A stretch of 64,000 nt of DNA from Viola odorata (taxonomy: Eukaryota; Streptophyta; Magnoliopsida; Malpighiales; Violaceae), in assembly GCA_963691705.1 (NCBI GenBank), contig OY829538.1, positions 28,168,836-28,232,835 on the forward strand. Direction: 5' to 3'. Below the pieces are notes generated by a model that saw only the letters and a list, made by a program, of their open reading frames with translations, did no database searches and had not been told where the DNA came from. Numbering within the stretch: position 1 is the stretch's first letter; each line of letters begins with the position of its first letter. Of this stretch, positions 25,084-37,014 are shown one piece after another. The translations under genes and the position numbers were made by a program.

Positions 25084-26080
25084 ATGATGGGCATAGGGTC
25101 TGTCATAACCCATCAGGTTGTTCAAGCTAGCTCTCTCAGTGTTAAAACCTGTGATTTACATATTATTTCTTTGATTAAACCATTTGGTCTCCACTGTCTA
25201 GATGGAATGCGTTTCTTCCATATAGAGAAAGGTTTTCTTTTGATGAATACAGGTTTCACAATCAAGGTGGACCAGATCTCCAGCCACAAGAACAAAGGGG
25301 ACTACAAATTTGCTCCACTAGATGCAGAAGGCAACCATGTTCTACCTCTTGATGAAGATCTACCCCCACCAGCTCCTGCACCTCAGCCACTCCTTGCACC
25401 ACAACCTGCTCATCCACCAAATCCTCCATCAGCTGCTTCTAGTACCTCCCAGACAGATTCCCACAACTTAGCAACCCTCGCAGCTCGGACTGAGCTCCTG
25501 TGTGAGCTCTTTGAGCTCCAGCAAAAAACTGCTAGCGGTAAATTGACCCGGAGGCCGTTGTAAATGCCAAGAATGCCAAGATAAAGATGATGGTCATAGG
25601 GTCTGTCATAACCCATCAGGTTGTTCAAGCTAGCTCTCTCAATGTTAAAACCTGTGATTTACATATTATTTCTTTGATTAATCCACTTGGTCTCCACTAT
25701 ATAGATGGAGTGGGTTTCTTCCATATAGAGAAAGGCTTTCTTTTCATGAATACAGGTTTCACAATCAAGGTGGACCAGATCATCAGCCACAAGAACAAAG
25801 GAAACTACAAATTTCCTCCACTGCATGCAGAAGGCAACCCTGGTTTACCTCTATATGTTGATCTGCCCCCACCAGCTCCTGCACCTCAGCCAGTCCTTGC
25901 ACCACAACCTGCTCGTCCACCAAATCCTCCATCAACTGCTTCTAGTACCTCCCAGACAGATTCCCACAACTTAGCAACCCTCGCAGCTCGGACTGAGCTC
26001 CTGTGTGAGCTCTTTGAGCTCCAGCAAAAAACTGCTAGCGGTAAATTGACCCGGAGGCCGTTGTACATGCCAAGATAAAG

Positions 26081-29000
26081 ATGATGACCTCGGGGTCTGT
26101 CATAACCCATCAGGTTGTTCAAGCTAGCTCTCTCAATGTTAAAACCTATGATTTACATGTTATTTCTTTGATTAAACCACTTGGTCTCCGCTGTCTAGAT
26201 GGAGTGGGTTTCTTCCATATAGAGAAAGGCTTTCTTTTCATGAATACAGGTTTCACAATCAAGGTGAACCAGATCTTCAGCCACAAGAACAAAGGGAACT
26301 ACAAATTTCCTCCACTGCATGCAGAAGGCAACCCTGTTTGATACGATCCAACCTCCTTTGTAAGGGGAGTTTGAATCTATGTTTGAAGGAGGATCTAGCT
26401 TGAGTTGTTGACACAAAGAAGCTTGGAAGATGGAAGGAAATAGGATGGAAGATGGAGTAGAATTGCAGCGGAAATGATGAAAGAATAGATGAAAGGAAAT
26501 GGACGAACCAACTTGGATGGAATTCGGAAATGGACCAGCAATTGAACACTTGAAATTATCTTGAAACACACTTGAAATTACAGCAATCGTTCACAAGGAT
26601 TCAGCCTTGAAGTTGGCCGAATCTTCACACACAATATTACAATCAATCCGTTCACTTGAGTAGTAAGTGAACGAATTCAGCAAACAACAAATCTCTCAAT
26701 GTTCTAGGATAGTGGTGCTAAAGCCCAAGTGAATGGCTAGAGGAGAAACTCAACTCTAGCTTTTTCACTTAGGCAATAACTAATCAATCAAAATAACTAA
26801 GTCTTGCTTAAATACTCAAGAAGGAAATACAAATAACAAGCATGAATACATGGCCACACAAGGCCGCTCCTTGTGCCTCTTCCTTAGTGCCTTCATGGGC
26901 TTGGCCGGCCCATTCAAATGGTATATGGTTAGGAACGTACGCGTGATCGTATCACTGTTCTACCTCTTGATATAGATCTGCCCCCACCAGCTCCTGCACC
27001 TCAGCCAGTCCTTGCACCACAACCTGCTCGTCCACCAAATCCTCCATCAGCTGCTTCTAGTACCTCCCAGACAGATTCCCACAACTTTGCAACCCTCGCA
27101 GCTCGGACTGAGCTCCTGTGTGAGCTCTTTGAGCTCCAGCAAAAAACTGCTAGTGGTAAATTGACCCGGAAGCCGTTGTACATGCCAAGATAAAGATGAT
27201 GGGCATAGGGTCTGTCATAACCCATCAGGTTGTTCAAGCTAGCTCTCTCAGTGTTAAAACCTGTGATTTACATATTATTTCTTTGATTAAACCATTTGGT
27301 CTCCACTGTCTAGATGGAATGGGTTTCTTCCATATAGAGAAAGGTTTTCTTTTGATGAATACAGGTTTCACAATCAAGGTGGACCAGATCTCCAGCCACA
27401 AGAACAAAGGGGACTACAAATTTGCTCCACTAGATGCAGAAGGCAACCATGTTCTACCTCTTGATGAAGATCTACCCCCACCAGCTCCTGCACCTCAGCC
27501 ACTCCTTGCACCACAACCTGCTCATCCACCAAATCCTCCATCAGCTGCTTCTAGTACCTCCCAGACAGATTCCCACAACTTAGCAACCCTCGCAGCTCGG
27601 ACTGAGCTCCTGTGTGAGCTCTTTGAGCTCCAGCAAAAAACTGCTAGCGGTAAATTGACCCGGAGGCCGTTGTAAATGCCAAGAATGCCAAGATAAAGAT
27701 GATGGTCATAGGGTCTGTCATAACCCATCAGGTTGTTCAAGCTAGCTCTCTCAATGTTAAAACCTGTGATTTACATATTATTTCTTTGATTAATCCACTT
27801 GGTCTCCACTATATAGATGGAGTGGGTTTCTTCCATATAGAGAAAGGCTTTCTTTTCATGAATACGGGTTTCACAATGAAGGTGGACCAGATCTTCAGCC
27901 ACAAGAACAAAGGGAACTACCAATTTCCTCCACTGCATGCAGAAGGCAACCCTGTTCTACCTCTTGATGTAGATCTGCCCCCACCAGCTCCTGCACCTCA
28001 GCCAGTCCCTGCACCACAACCTGCTCGTCCACCAAATCCTCCATCAGCTGCTTCTAGTACCTCCCAGCCAGATTCCCACAACTTAGCAACCCTCGCAGCT
28101 CGGACTGAGCTCCTGTGTGAGCTCTTTGAGCTCCAGCAAAAAACTGGTAGCGGTAAATTGACCCGGAGACCGTTGTACATGCCAGTCCTTGTACCACAAC
28201 CTGCTCGTCCACCAAATCCTCCATCAGCTGCTTCTAGTACCTCCCAGACAGATTCCCACAACTTAGCAACCCTCGGAGCTCGGACTGAGCTCCTGTGTGA
28301 GCTCTTTGAGCTCCAGCAAAAAACTGCTAGCGGTAAATTGACCCGGAGGCCGTTGTACATGCCAAGATAAAGATGATGACCTCGGGGTCTGTCATCACCC
28401 ATCAGGTTGTTCAAGCTAGCTCTCTCAATGTTAAAACCAATGATTTACATGTTATTTCTTTTATTAAACCACTTGGTCTCCGCTGTCTAGATGGAATGGG
28501 TTTCTTCCATATAGAGAAAGGTTTTCTTTTGATGAATACAGGTGTCACAATCAAGGTGGACCAGATCATCAGCCACAAGAACAAAGGGAACTACAAATTT
28601 CCTCCAGTGGATGCAGAAGGCAACCATGTTCTACCTCTTGATGAAGATCTACCCCCACCAGCTCCTGCACCTCAGCCAGTCCTTGCACAACAACCTGCTC
28701 CTCCACCAAATCCTCCATCAGCTGCTTCTAGTACCTCCCAGACAGATTCCCACAACTTAGCAACCCTCGCAGCTCGGGCTGAGCTCCTGTGTGAGCTCTT
28801 TGAGCTCCAGCAAAAAACTGCTAGCGGTAAATTGACCCGGAGGCCGTTGTACATGCCAAGATAAAGATGATGGTCATAGGTTCTGTCATAACCCATCAGG
28901 TTGTTCAAGCTAGCTCTCTCAATGTTAAAACCTGTGATTTACATATTATTTCTTTGATTAAACCACTTGGTCTCCACTATATAGATGGAGTGGGTTTCTT

Positions 29001-31525
29001 CCATATAGAGAAAGGCTTTCTTTTCATGAATACGGGTTTCACAATGAAGGTGGACCAGATCTTCAGCCACAAGAACAAAGGGAACTACCAATTTCCTCCA
29101 CTGCATGCAGAAGTCAACCCTGTTCTACCTCTTGATGTAGATCTGCCCCCACCAGCTCCTGAACCTCAGCCAGTCCTTGCACCACAACCTGCTCGTCCAC
29201 CAAATCCTCCATCAGCTGCTTCTAGTACCTCCCAGACAGATTCCCACAACTTAGCAACCCTCGCAGCTCGGACTGAGCTCCTGTGTGAGCTCTTTGAGCT
29301 CCAGCAAAAAACTGCTAGCGGTAAATTGACCCGGAGGCCGTTGTACATGCCAAGATAAAGATGATGGTCATAGGGTATGTCATAACCCATCAGGTTGTTC
29401 AAGCTAGCTCTCTCAATGTTAAAACCTGTGATTTACATATTATTTCTTTGATTAAACCATTTGGTCTCCACTATCTAGATGGAATGGGTTTCTTCCATAT
29501 AGAGAAAGGTTTTCTTTTGATGAATACAGGTCTCACAATCAAGGTAGACCTGATCTTCAGCCACAAGAACAAAGGGAACTAAAAATTTCCTCCACTGCAT
29601 GCAGAAGGCAACCCTGTTCTACCTCTTGATGTAGATCTGCCCCCACCAGCTCCTGCACCTCAGCCAGTCCTTGCACAACAACCTGCTCCTCCACCAAATC
29701 CTCCATCAGCTGCTGCAAGTACCTCCCAGACAGATTCTCACAACTTAACAACCCTCGCAGCTCGGACTGAGCTTCTGTGTGAGCTCTTTGAGCTCCAGCA
29801 AAAAACTGCTAGCGGTAAATTGACCCGGAGGCCGTTGTACATGCCAAGATAAAGATGATGGTCATGGGGTCTGTCATAACCCATCAGGTTGTTCAAGCTA
29901 GCTCTCTCAATGTTAAAACCTATGATTTACATGTTATTTCTTTGATTAAACCACTTGGTCTCCGCTGTCTAGATGGAGTGGGTTTCTTCCATATAGAGAA
30001 AGGCTTTCTTTTCATGAATACAGGTTTCACAATCAAGGTGAACCAGATCTTCAGCCACAAGAACAAAGGGAACTACAAATTTCCTCCACTGCATGCAGAA
30101 GGCAACCCTGTTCTACCTCTTGATATAGATCTGCCCCCACCAGCTCCTGCACCTCAGCCAGTCCTTGCACCACAACCTGCTCGTCCACCAAATCCTCCAT
30201 CAGCTGCTTCTAGTACCTCCCAGACAGATTCCCACAACTTTGCAACCCTCGCAGCTCGGACTGAGCTCCTGTGTGAGCTCTTTGAGCTCCAGCAAAAAAC
30301 TGCTAGTGGTAAATTGACCCGGAAGCCGTTGTACATGCCAAGATAAAGATGATGGGCATAGGGTCTGTCATAACCCATCAGGTTGTTCAAGCTAGCTCTC
30401 TCAGTGTTAAAACCTGTGATTTACATATTATTTCTTTGATTAAACCATTTGGTCTCCACTGTCTAGATGGAATGCGTTTCTTCCATATAGAGAAAGGTTT
30501 TCTTTTGATGAATACAGGTTTCACAATCAAGGTGGACCAGATCTCCAGCCACAAGAACAAAGGGGACTACAAATTTGCTCCACTAGATGCAGAAGGCAAC
30601 CATGTTCTACCTCTTGATGAAGATCTACCCCCACCAGCTCCTGCACCTCAGCCACTCCTTGCACCACAACCTGCTCATCCACCAAATCCTCCATCAGCTG
30701 CTTCTAGTACCTCCCAGACAGATTCCCACAACTTAGCAACCCTCGCAGCTCGGACTGAGCTCCTGTGTGAGCTCTTTGAGCTCCAGCAAAAAACTGCTAG
30801 CGGTAAATTGACCCGGAGGCCGTTGTAAATGCCAAGAATGCCAAGATAAAGATGATGGTCATAGGGTCTGTCATAACCCATCAGGTTGTTCAAGCTAGCT
30901 CTCTCAATGTTAAAACCTGTGATTTACATATTATTTCTTTGATTAATCCACTTGGTCTCCACTATATAGATGGAGTGGGTTTCTTCCATATAGAGAAAGG
31001 CTTTCTTTTCATGAATACGGGTTTCACAATGAAGGTGGACCAGATCTTCAGCCACAAGAACAAAGGGAACTACCAATTTCCTCCACTGCATGCAGAAGGC
31101 AACCCTGTTCTACCTCTTGATGTAGATCTGCCCCCACCAGCTCCTGCACCTCAGCCAGTCCCTGCACCACAACCTGCTCGTCCACCAAATCCTCCATCAG
31201 CTGCTTCTAGTACCTCCCAGCCAGATTCCCACAACTTAGCAACCCTCGCAGCTCGGACTGAGCTCCTGTGTGAGCTCTTTGAGCTCCAGCAAAAAACTGG
31301 TAGCGGTAAATTGACCCGGAGACCGTTGTACATGCCAGTCCTTGTACCACAACCTGCTCGTCCACCAAATCCTCCATCAGCTGCTTCTAGTACCTCCCAG
31401 ACAGATTCCCACAACTTAGCAACCCTCGGAGCTCGGACTGAGCTCCTGTGTGAGCTCTTTGAGCTCCAGCAAAAAACTGCTAGCGGTAAATTGACCCGGA
31501 GGCCGTTGTACATGCCAAGATAAAG
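26081..31525 (+). repeat. Domain 2 HOR copy 2: nine monomers plus solo LTR (5445 bp)
   Basis: Unit starts: 26081 (with LTR), 27196 (503), 27699 (674), 28373, 28867, 29361, 29855, 30349 (503), 30852 (674). Matches copy 1 at an offset of 5265 bp. The last unit is the 674-bp class where copy 1 has a 494-bp unit (25587), so the two copies differ at their right ends. Confidence 0.92.
26339..26954 (-). mobile_element. Solo LTR of the E2 family, copy 2
   Basis: 616 bp, reverse orientation, at the same position of the same monomer type as the 21074 copy. It has the same CTGTT target duplication (26334-26338 and 26955-26959), and the flanks match over more than 5 kb. It is a passenger of HOR duplication rather than a second insertion. 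Confidence 0.95.
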
Positions 31526-33879
31526 ATGATGACCTCGGGGTCTGTCATCACCCATCAGGTTGTTCAAGCTAGCTCTCTCAATGTTAAAACCTATGATTTA
31601 CATGTTATTTCTTTTATTAAACCACTTGGTCTCCGCTGTCTAGATGGAATGGGTTTCTTCCATATAGAGAAAGGCTTTCTTTTCATGAATACAGGTTTCA
31701 CAATCAAGGTGAACCAGATCTTCAGCCACAAGAACAAAGGGAACTACAAATTTCCTTCACTGCATGCAGAAGGCAACCCTGTTCTACCTCTTGATGTAGA
31801 TCTGCCCCCACCAGCTCCTGCACCTCAGCCAGTCCTTGCACCACAACCTGCTCGTCCACCAAATCCTCCATCAGCTGCTTCTAGTACCTCCCAGACAAAT
31901 TCCCACAACTTAGCAACCCTCGCAGCTCGGACTGAGCTCCTGTGTGAGCTCTTTGAGCTCCAGCAAAAAACTTCTAGCGGTAAATTGACCCGGAGGCCGT
32001 TGTAAATGCCAAGAATGCCACGATAAAGATGATGGTCATAGGGTCTGTCATAACCCATCAGGTTGTTCAAGCTAGCTCTCTCAATGTTAAAACCTGTGAT
32101 TTACATATTATTTCTTTGATTAAACCACTTGGTCACCACTGTCTAGATGGAATGGGTTTCTTCCATATAGAGACAGGTTTTATTTTGATGAATACAGGTC
32201 TCACAATCAAGGTAGACCAGATCTTCAGCCACAAGAACAAAGGGAACTACAAATTTCCTTCAGTGGATGCAGAAGCCAACCCTGTTCTACCTCTTGATGT
32301 TGATCTGCCCCCACCAGCTCCTGCACCTCAGCCAGTCCTTGCACCACAACCTGCTCGTCCACCAAATCCTCCATCAGCTGCTTCTAGTACCTCCCAGCCA
32401 GATTCCCACAACTTAGCAACCCTCGCAGCTCGGACTGAGCTCCTGTGTGAGCTCTTTGAGCTCCAGCAAAAAACAGGTAGCGGTAAATTGACCCGGAGGC
32501 CGTTGTACATGCCAGTCCTTGCACCACAACCTGCTCGTCCACCAAATCCTCCATCAACTGCTTCTAGTACCTCCCAGACAGATTCCCACAACTTAGCAAC
32601 CCTCGCAGCTCGGACTGAGCTCCTGTGTGAGCTCTTTGAGCTCCAGCAAAAAACTGCTAGCGGTAAATTGACCCGGAGGCCGTTGTACATGCCAAGATAA
32701 AGATGATGACCTCGGGGTCTGTCATCACCCATCAGGTTGTTCAAGCTAGCTCTCTCAATGTTAAAACCTATGATTTACATGTTATTTCTTTGATTAAACC
32801 ACTTGGTGTCCGCTGTCTAGGTGGAATGGGTTTCATTCATATAGAGAAAGGCTTTCTTTTCATGAATACAGGTTTCACAATCAAGGTGGACCAGATCATC
32901 AGCCACAAGAACAAAGGGGACTACAAATTTGCTCCACTAGATGTAGAAGGCAACCATGTTCTACCTCTTGATGAAGATCTACCCACACCAGCTCCTGCAC
33001 CTCAGCCAGTCCTTGCACCACAACCTGCTCATCCACCAAATCCTCCATCAGCTGCTTCTAGTACCTCCCAGACAGATTCCCACAACTTAGCAACCCTCGC
33101 AGCTCGGACTGAGCTCCTGTGTGAGCTCTTTGAGCTCCAGCAAAAAACTTCTAGCGGTAAATTGACCCGGAGGCCGTTGTAAATGCCAAGAATACCAAGA
33201 TAAAGATGATGGTCATAGGGTCTGTCATAACCCATCAGGTTGTTCAAGCTAGCTCTCTCAATGTTAAAACCTGTGATTTACATATTATTTCTTTGATTAA
33301 ACCACTTGGTCACCACTGTCTAGATGGAATGGGTTTCTTCCATATAGAGAAAAGTTTTATTTTGATGAATACAGGTCTCACAATCAAGGTAGACCAGATC
33401 TTAAGCCACAAGAACAAAGGGAACTACAAATTTCCTTCAGTGGATGCAGAAGGCAACCCTGTTCTACCTCTTGATGTTGATCTGCCCCCACCAGCTCCTG
33501 CACCTCAGCCAGTCCTTGCACCACAACCTGCTCGTCCACCAAATCCTCCATCAGCTGCTTCTAGTACCTCCCAGCCAGATTCCCACAACTTAGCAACCCT
33601 CGCAGCTCGGACTGAGCTCCTGTGTGAGCTCTTTGAGCTCCAGCAAAAAACAGGTAGCGGTAAATTGACCCAGAGGCCGTTGTACATGCCAGTCCTTGCA
33701 CCACAACCTGCTCGTCCACCAAATCCTCCATCAGCTGCTTCTAGTACCTCCCAGACAGATTCCCACAACTTAGCAACCCTCGCAGCTCGGACTGAGCTCC
33801 TGTGTGAGCTCTTTGAGCTCCAGCAAAAAACTGCTAGCGGTAAATTGACCCGGAGGCCGTTGTACATGCCAAGATAAAG
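31526..33879 (+). repeat. Two 1177-bp dimers (503 + 674 bp monomers)
   Basis: Units at 31526 (503) and 32029 (674), then 32703 (503) and 33206 (674), give two tandem dimers of 1177 bp each. The 503/674 pairs at 21931, 27196 and 30349 have the same length. The two dimers share aaaacttctagcgg and tttccttcagtgg or tttccttcactgc variants but differ at scattered sites, such as ttaagccac at 33412 and cccagaggcc at 33669. Confidence 0.88.
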
Positions 33880-34362
33880 ATGATGACCTCGGGGTCTGTC
33901 ATCACCCATCAGGTTGTTCAAGCTAGCTCTCTCAATGTTAAAACCTATGATTTACATGTTATTTCTTTGATTAAACCACTTGGTCTCCGCTGTCTAGGTG
34001 GAATGGGTTTCTTTCATATAGAGAAAGGCTTTCTTTTCATGAATACAGGTTTCACAATCAAGGTGGACCAGATCATCAGCCACAAGAACAAAGGGAACTA
34101 CAAATTTCCTCCACTGCATGCAGAAGGCAACCCTGTTCTACCTCTTGATGTTGATCTGCCCCCACCAGCTCCTGCACCTCAGCCAGTCCTTGCACCACAA
34201 CCTGCTCCTCCACCAAATCCCCCATCAGCTGCTGCTAGTACCTCCCAAACAGATTCCCACAACTTAGCAACCCTCGCAGCTCGGACTGAGCTTCTGCGTG
34301 AGCTCTTTGAGCTCCAGCAAAAAACTGCTAGCGGTAAATTGACCCGGAGGCCGTTGTACATA
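33880..34362 (+). repeat. Monomer split by element E1 (left part)
   Basis: 483 bases of a B-type monomer including the left target duplication. The remaining 11 bases after the right target copy (36588-36598) complete a 494-bp unit. The coding frame is open until it runs into the LTR. Confidence 0.9.
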
Positions 34363-34972
34363 TGATACGAGCTTGAAGGCGTCCTCCTTGTCCAGCCTTG
34401 CGCCCACCTTCTGTTTGGCCGAAGCCCATCCTCTTAGCCCATCTTCATTTGCTGCCAAGGCCAAACCCCTTTGTCTAAGGGTGTAAGGGTATTTACCCTT
34501 TGTGTTAGACTTTAGTCTTTAAAGTGCATTCCTTTTAATTTCAGCACTTGCCTTTGATTTTGATGATATTCTCTTTGGCCAATTCTTAGAGTAAACTAGT
34601 GTAACTTAGGGTTCTTGGTAACCGGTGCCATTAGGGCTGAAAACCATTGTTTATCTTATATCTCTTCTTGTAATTAAGCTCTTGAGCTTTGTTCTTAAAT
34701 CAGAAAAGAGAGATCCTTAACTAGTTTATAGAAAGGTTGCTTGGTTTGCTAATCAAGAGGGTTTTCTAATTAGTTAAGTTCCTATTATGTTCATCATCGA
34801 AACACCTCTAAACATCATCCATTTCCGCTGCAACACATACTCCATTTGAACACTAAAAGCACCTTCATCCGTTCATCCATCCAAGCTGCCAACCTCTCAC
34901 AAGAGGACTAGATCCAGCTCAAGAACAACAATTCGGCCTCCTTTTATCCAAATCGAAGTTGAGCCGTTATTG
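34363..34972 (+). repeat. E1 left LTR (610 bp)
   Basis: Begins TGATACGAGC; the 3' end reads gagccgttattg where the right LTR reads gagcccttatca, so the terminal CA appears mutated to TG. The first 190 bp or so and the last 110 bp or so match the right LTR closely. The middle differs by many substitutions and indels. Confidence 0.85.
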
Positions 34973-35810
34973 CCGCCTCTCCAAGCCATGGCCTAGGTTC
35001 CGCATCCTACCATAGTCGTGGCCATGGCTCCACTTCTAGCGTGTCTGTCCGGCAACCTCCTCAACATTCTTATGTGCCACCTCATCTTCGGCATCGTGAT
35101 AATGAGAAAGAGAGCTACTCCGACGGGACTAAGTCCCTTGCTGCCTATGTGCGCGAGCCTTCCTCTGCCCGTGTTCCTTCATATGCACATGAGATTTCCT
35201 ATCCGCAAGAGCATCCTTCCACCTTGGATTCCTATCAGGAATTAGACACCATCGTTGCCATACTTAAGGCGCAATTGGAAGACTCGACTGAATTGCAACG
35301 CCGATGGGCACAACAAGAGCAATCCAATGCTGCCATTTCTGAGGCATATAGCTCCTTGCAACCGAGGGTTGACACACCTCCCCTTCCTCCCATCGTTGAG
35401 TCTAGTGTGGCCTATTGTGATCCACATGTGAGTGAGGAGAGTTTGGCCCGACTTGTGGAAGAGATAGGTCTTGTGCCGTCACTTGACGAGGTTGATGTCC
35501 CATGTGTAACTTCATGTGATGATGATCTTGTGGTGGGTGACACCAAGAGGAATGACTTAGGGCTTAGTGGGTTGTATACGGGCTGCCATGAGAGAGCCCT
35601 TCATTGTCTTGAATTGCAGCGCCACTTTGCACATCTAGGTAGCGAGTTCTCTATCTTGTCGGCGGTTCCCTCCATTAGCTATTCGGATCCTTTTCTCATT
35701 GGAATTGAGCTTGTTGGCCACACCTCTTGCATCGATCATTTTGAGTGTTCACCTTTGTTTCCAAGTGTAATTAAGTTTGTAGGTATGAGAGTCGAGGAGC
35801 TTGAAGAAAT

Positions 35811-35856
35811 GGCTTCGAGGACGAAGCCTCGCAAACGGGGAGGGGATGATACGAGC
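35811..35856 (+). promoter_or_regulatory. E1 upstream hairpin + polypurine + LTR-start module
   Basis: Stem GGCTTCG (35811-35817), loop AGGA, stem CGAAGCC (35822-35828). Then comes an 18-nt spacer ending in the purine run ggggagggga (35837-35846), then TGATACGAGC (35847-35856), identical to the first 10 bases of the E1 LTR. It lies 183 bp upstream of the real 3' LTR. Its purine tract is cleaner than that of the true PPT. Confidence 0.7.
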
Positions 35857-35993
35857 GGGGATCCGTACATGACCAGCAAAAGGCCTCCACCTTGGCCTAT
35901 TTTCTCTGAGAGTAGTATGTTGAGGGTACCATGTGTGAGTACTAGCCGAGAGCATGCCTTGGCCTGTTCGGCCTTTCGAGGGATAGAGCCTCC

Positions 35994-36029
35994 AGATTCG
36001 AGGACGAATCTCTTCAAAGGCGGATGGGA
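35994..36029 (+). promoter_or_regulatory. E1 3' hairpin and polypurine tract
   Basis: Stem AGATTCG (35994-36000), loop AGGA, stem CGAATCT (36005-36011), then 18 nt (36012-36029, purine-rich but interrupted: aaaggcggatggga) directly before the right LTR at 36030. This is the expected place for plus-strand priming. Confidence 0.7.
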
Positions 36030-36582
36030 TGATACGAGCTTGAAGGCGTCCTCCTTGTCCAGCCTTGCGCCCACCTTCTGTTTGGCCGAAGCCCATCCTC
36101 TTAGCCCATCTTCATTTGCTGCCAAGGCCAAACCCCTTTGTCTAAGGGTGTAAGGGTATTTACCCTTTGTGTTAGACTTTAGTATTTAAAGTGCATTCCT
36201 TTTCATTTCAGCACTTGTCTTTGATTTGAATGTTATTTCTCTAAGACCAAACCCTAGTATAGCTTAGGTAATTTAGGGTTCTTCAAACCAGCACTTCATC
36301 TTCCTTACTTTGTAACAAGGTTGCTCTAGCTAGCCTAGAGAGGGTTTGTTGGGTATTGAAGTTATATACTTATTATTGTTCATCAAAACACTCTCCTTTT
36401 CATCCATTAATCCGCTGCACAATCCGCAACCTTCTTGCGACGTTATCCTCTCCATTTAAACATCTATACACCTTCATCCGTTCATCCATCCAAGCTGCCA
36501 ACCTCTCACAAGAGGACTAGATCCGGCTCAAGAACAACAATTCGGTCTCTTCTTCTCCAAAACAGAAGTTGAGCCCTTATCA
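36030..36582 (+). repeat. E1 right LTR (553 bp)
   Basis: Begins TGATACGAGC, ends CCCTTATCA. It is 57 bp shorter than the left LTR. The central region (about 36220-36460) is poorly alignable by eye with 34553-34850, while both ends match closely. Confidence 0.85.
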
Positions 36583-36598
36583 ACATGCCAAGATAAAG

Positions 36599-37014
36599 AT
36601 GATGGTCATGGGGTCTGTCATAACCCATCAGGTTCTAGATGGAGTGGGTTTCTTCCATATAGAGAAAGACTTTCTTTTCATGAATACGGGTTTCACAATG
36701 AAGGTGGACCAGATCTTCAGCCACAACAACAAAGGGAACTACAAATTTCCTCCACTGCATGCAGAAGGCAACCCTGTTCTACCTCTTGATGTAGATCTGC
36801 CCCCACCAGCTCCTGAACCTCAGCCAGTCCTTGCACCACAACCTGCTCGTCCACCAAATCCTCCATCAGCTGCTTCTAGTACCTCCCAGACAGATTCCCA
36901 CAACTTAGCAACCCTCGCAGCTCGGACTGAGCTCCTGTGTGAGCTCTTTGAGCTCCAGCAAAAAACTGCTAGCGGTAAATTGACCCGGAGGCCGTTGTAC
37001 ATGCCAAGATAAAG
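36599..37014 (+). repeat. 416-bp monomer with 78-bp deletion
   Basis: The segment from just after CCCATCAGGTT to just before CTAGATGGAG is missing (junction near 36634), a loss of 78 bp, which is 26 codons. The frame therefore stays open from 36569 or 36599 to 37012. Confidence 0.9.

Larger units (their letters stand above)
20816..26080 (+). repeat. Domain 2 HOR copy 1: nine monomers plus solo LTR (5265 bp)
   Basis: Unit starts and lengths: 20816 (494 plus a 621-bp insertion footprint), 21931 (503), 22434 (674), 23108, 23602, 24096, 24590 (494 each), 25084 (503), 25587 (494). Copy 2 begins 5265 bp to the right and repeats all eight following units with the same private variants. Confidence 0.92.
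34963..36153 (+). pseudogene. E1 internal open frame, gag-like fragment without ATG
   Basis: The frame is open from just inside the left LTR (after TGA at 34960-34962) to TAA/TAG-type termination at 36153 within the right LTR. There is no ATG in the first 800 bases or so; the nearest candidate, GTG at 35041, is not a credible plant start. Seen: a Ser/His/Gly-rich lead, SYVPPHLRHRDNEKE, a predicted helix (QELDTIVAILKAQLEDSTELQRRW, about 65 codons after 35041), an acidic low-complexity middle, then two SRT-type tails (ASRTKP near 35811 and DSRTNL near 35994). No zinc knuckle or enzymatic motif. It looks like a 5'-truncated gag-region remnant fused to the element's 3' end; the gag assignment is inference. 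Confidence 0.55.
34363..36582 (+). mobile_element. E1: non-autonomous LTR retrotransposon, 2220 bp
   Basis: Left LTR 34363-34972, internal 34973-36029, right LTR 36030-36582. The ends are TGATACGA and CTTATCA, with flanking ACATA (34358-34362) and ACATG (36583-36587), a 5-bp target duplication with one mismatch. The interior is only 1.06 kb and shows no protease DTG, reverse transcriptase, RNase H or integrase motifs, so the element depends on proteins from elsewhere. The tail code SRTNLFKGGWDD just before the 3' LTR matches the plant Ty3/gypsy type, as in E2. No convincing primer-binding site follows the left LTR (tgccgcctctcc). It lies at the change from domain 2 to domain 3. Confidence 0.9.

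Noticed and set aside
35018..35245. 75-codon ORF starting MAMAPLLACL in E1
   Set aside because: It overlaps the longer open frame in another phase and has no family features beyond chance hydrophobicity.
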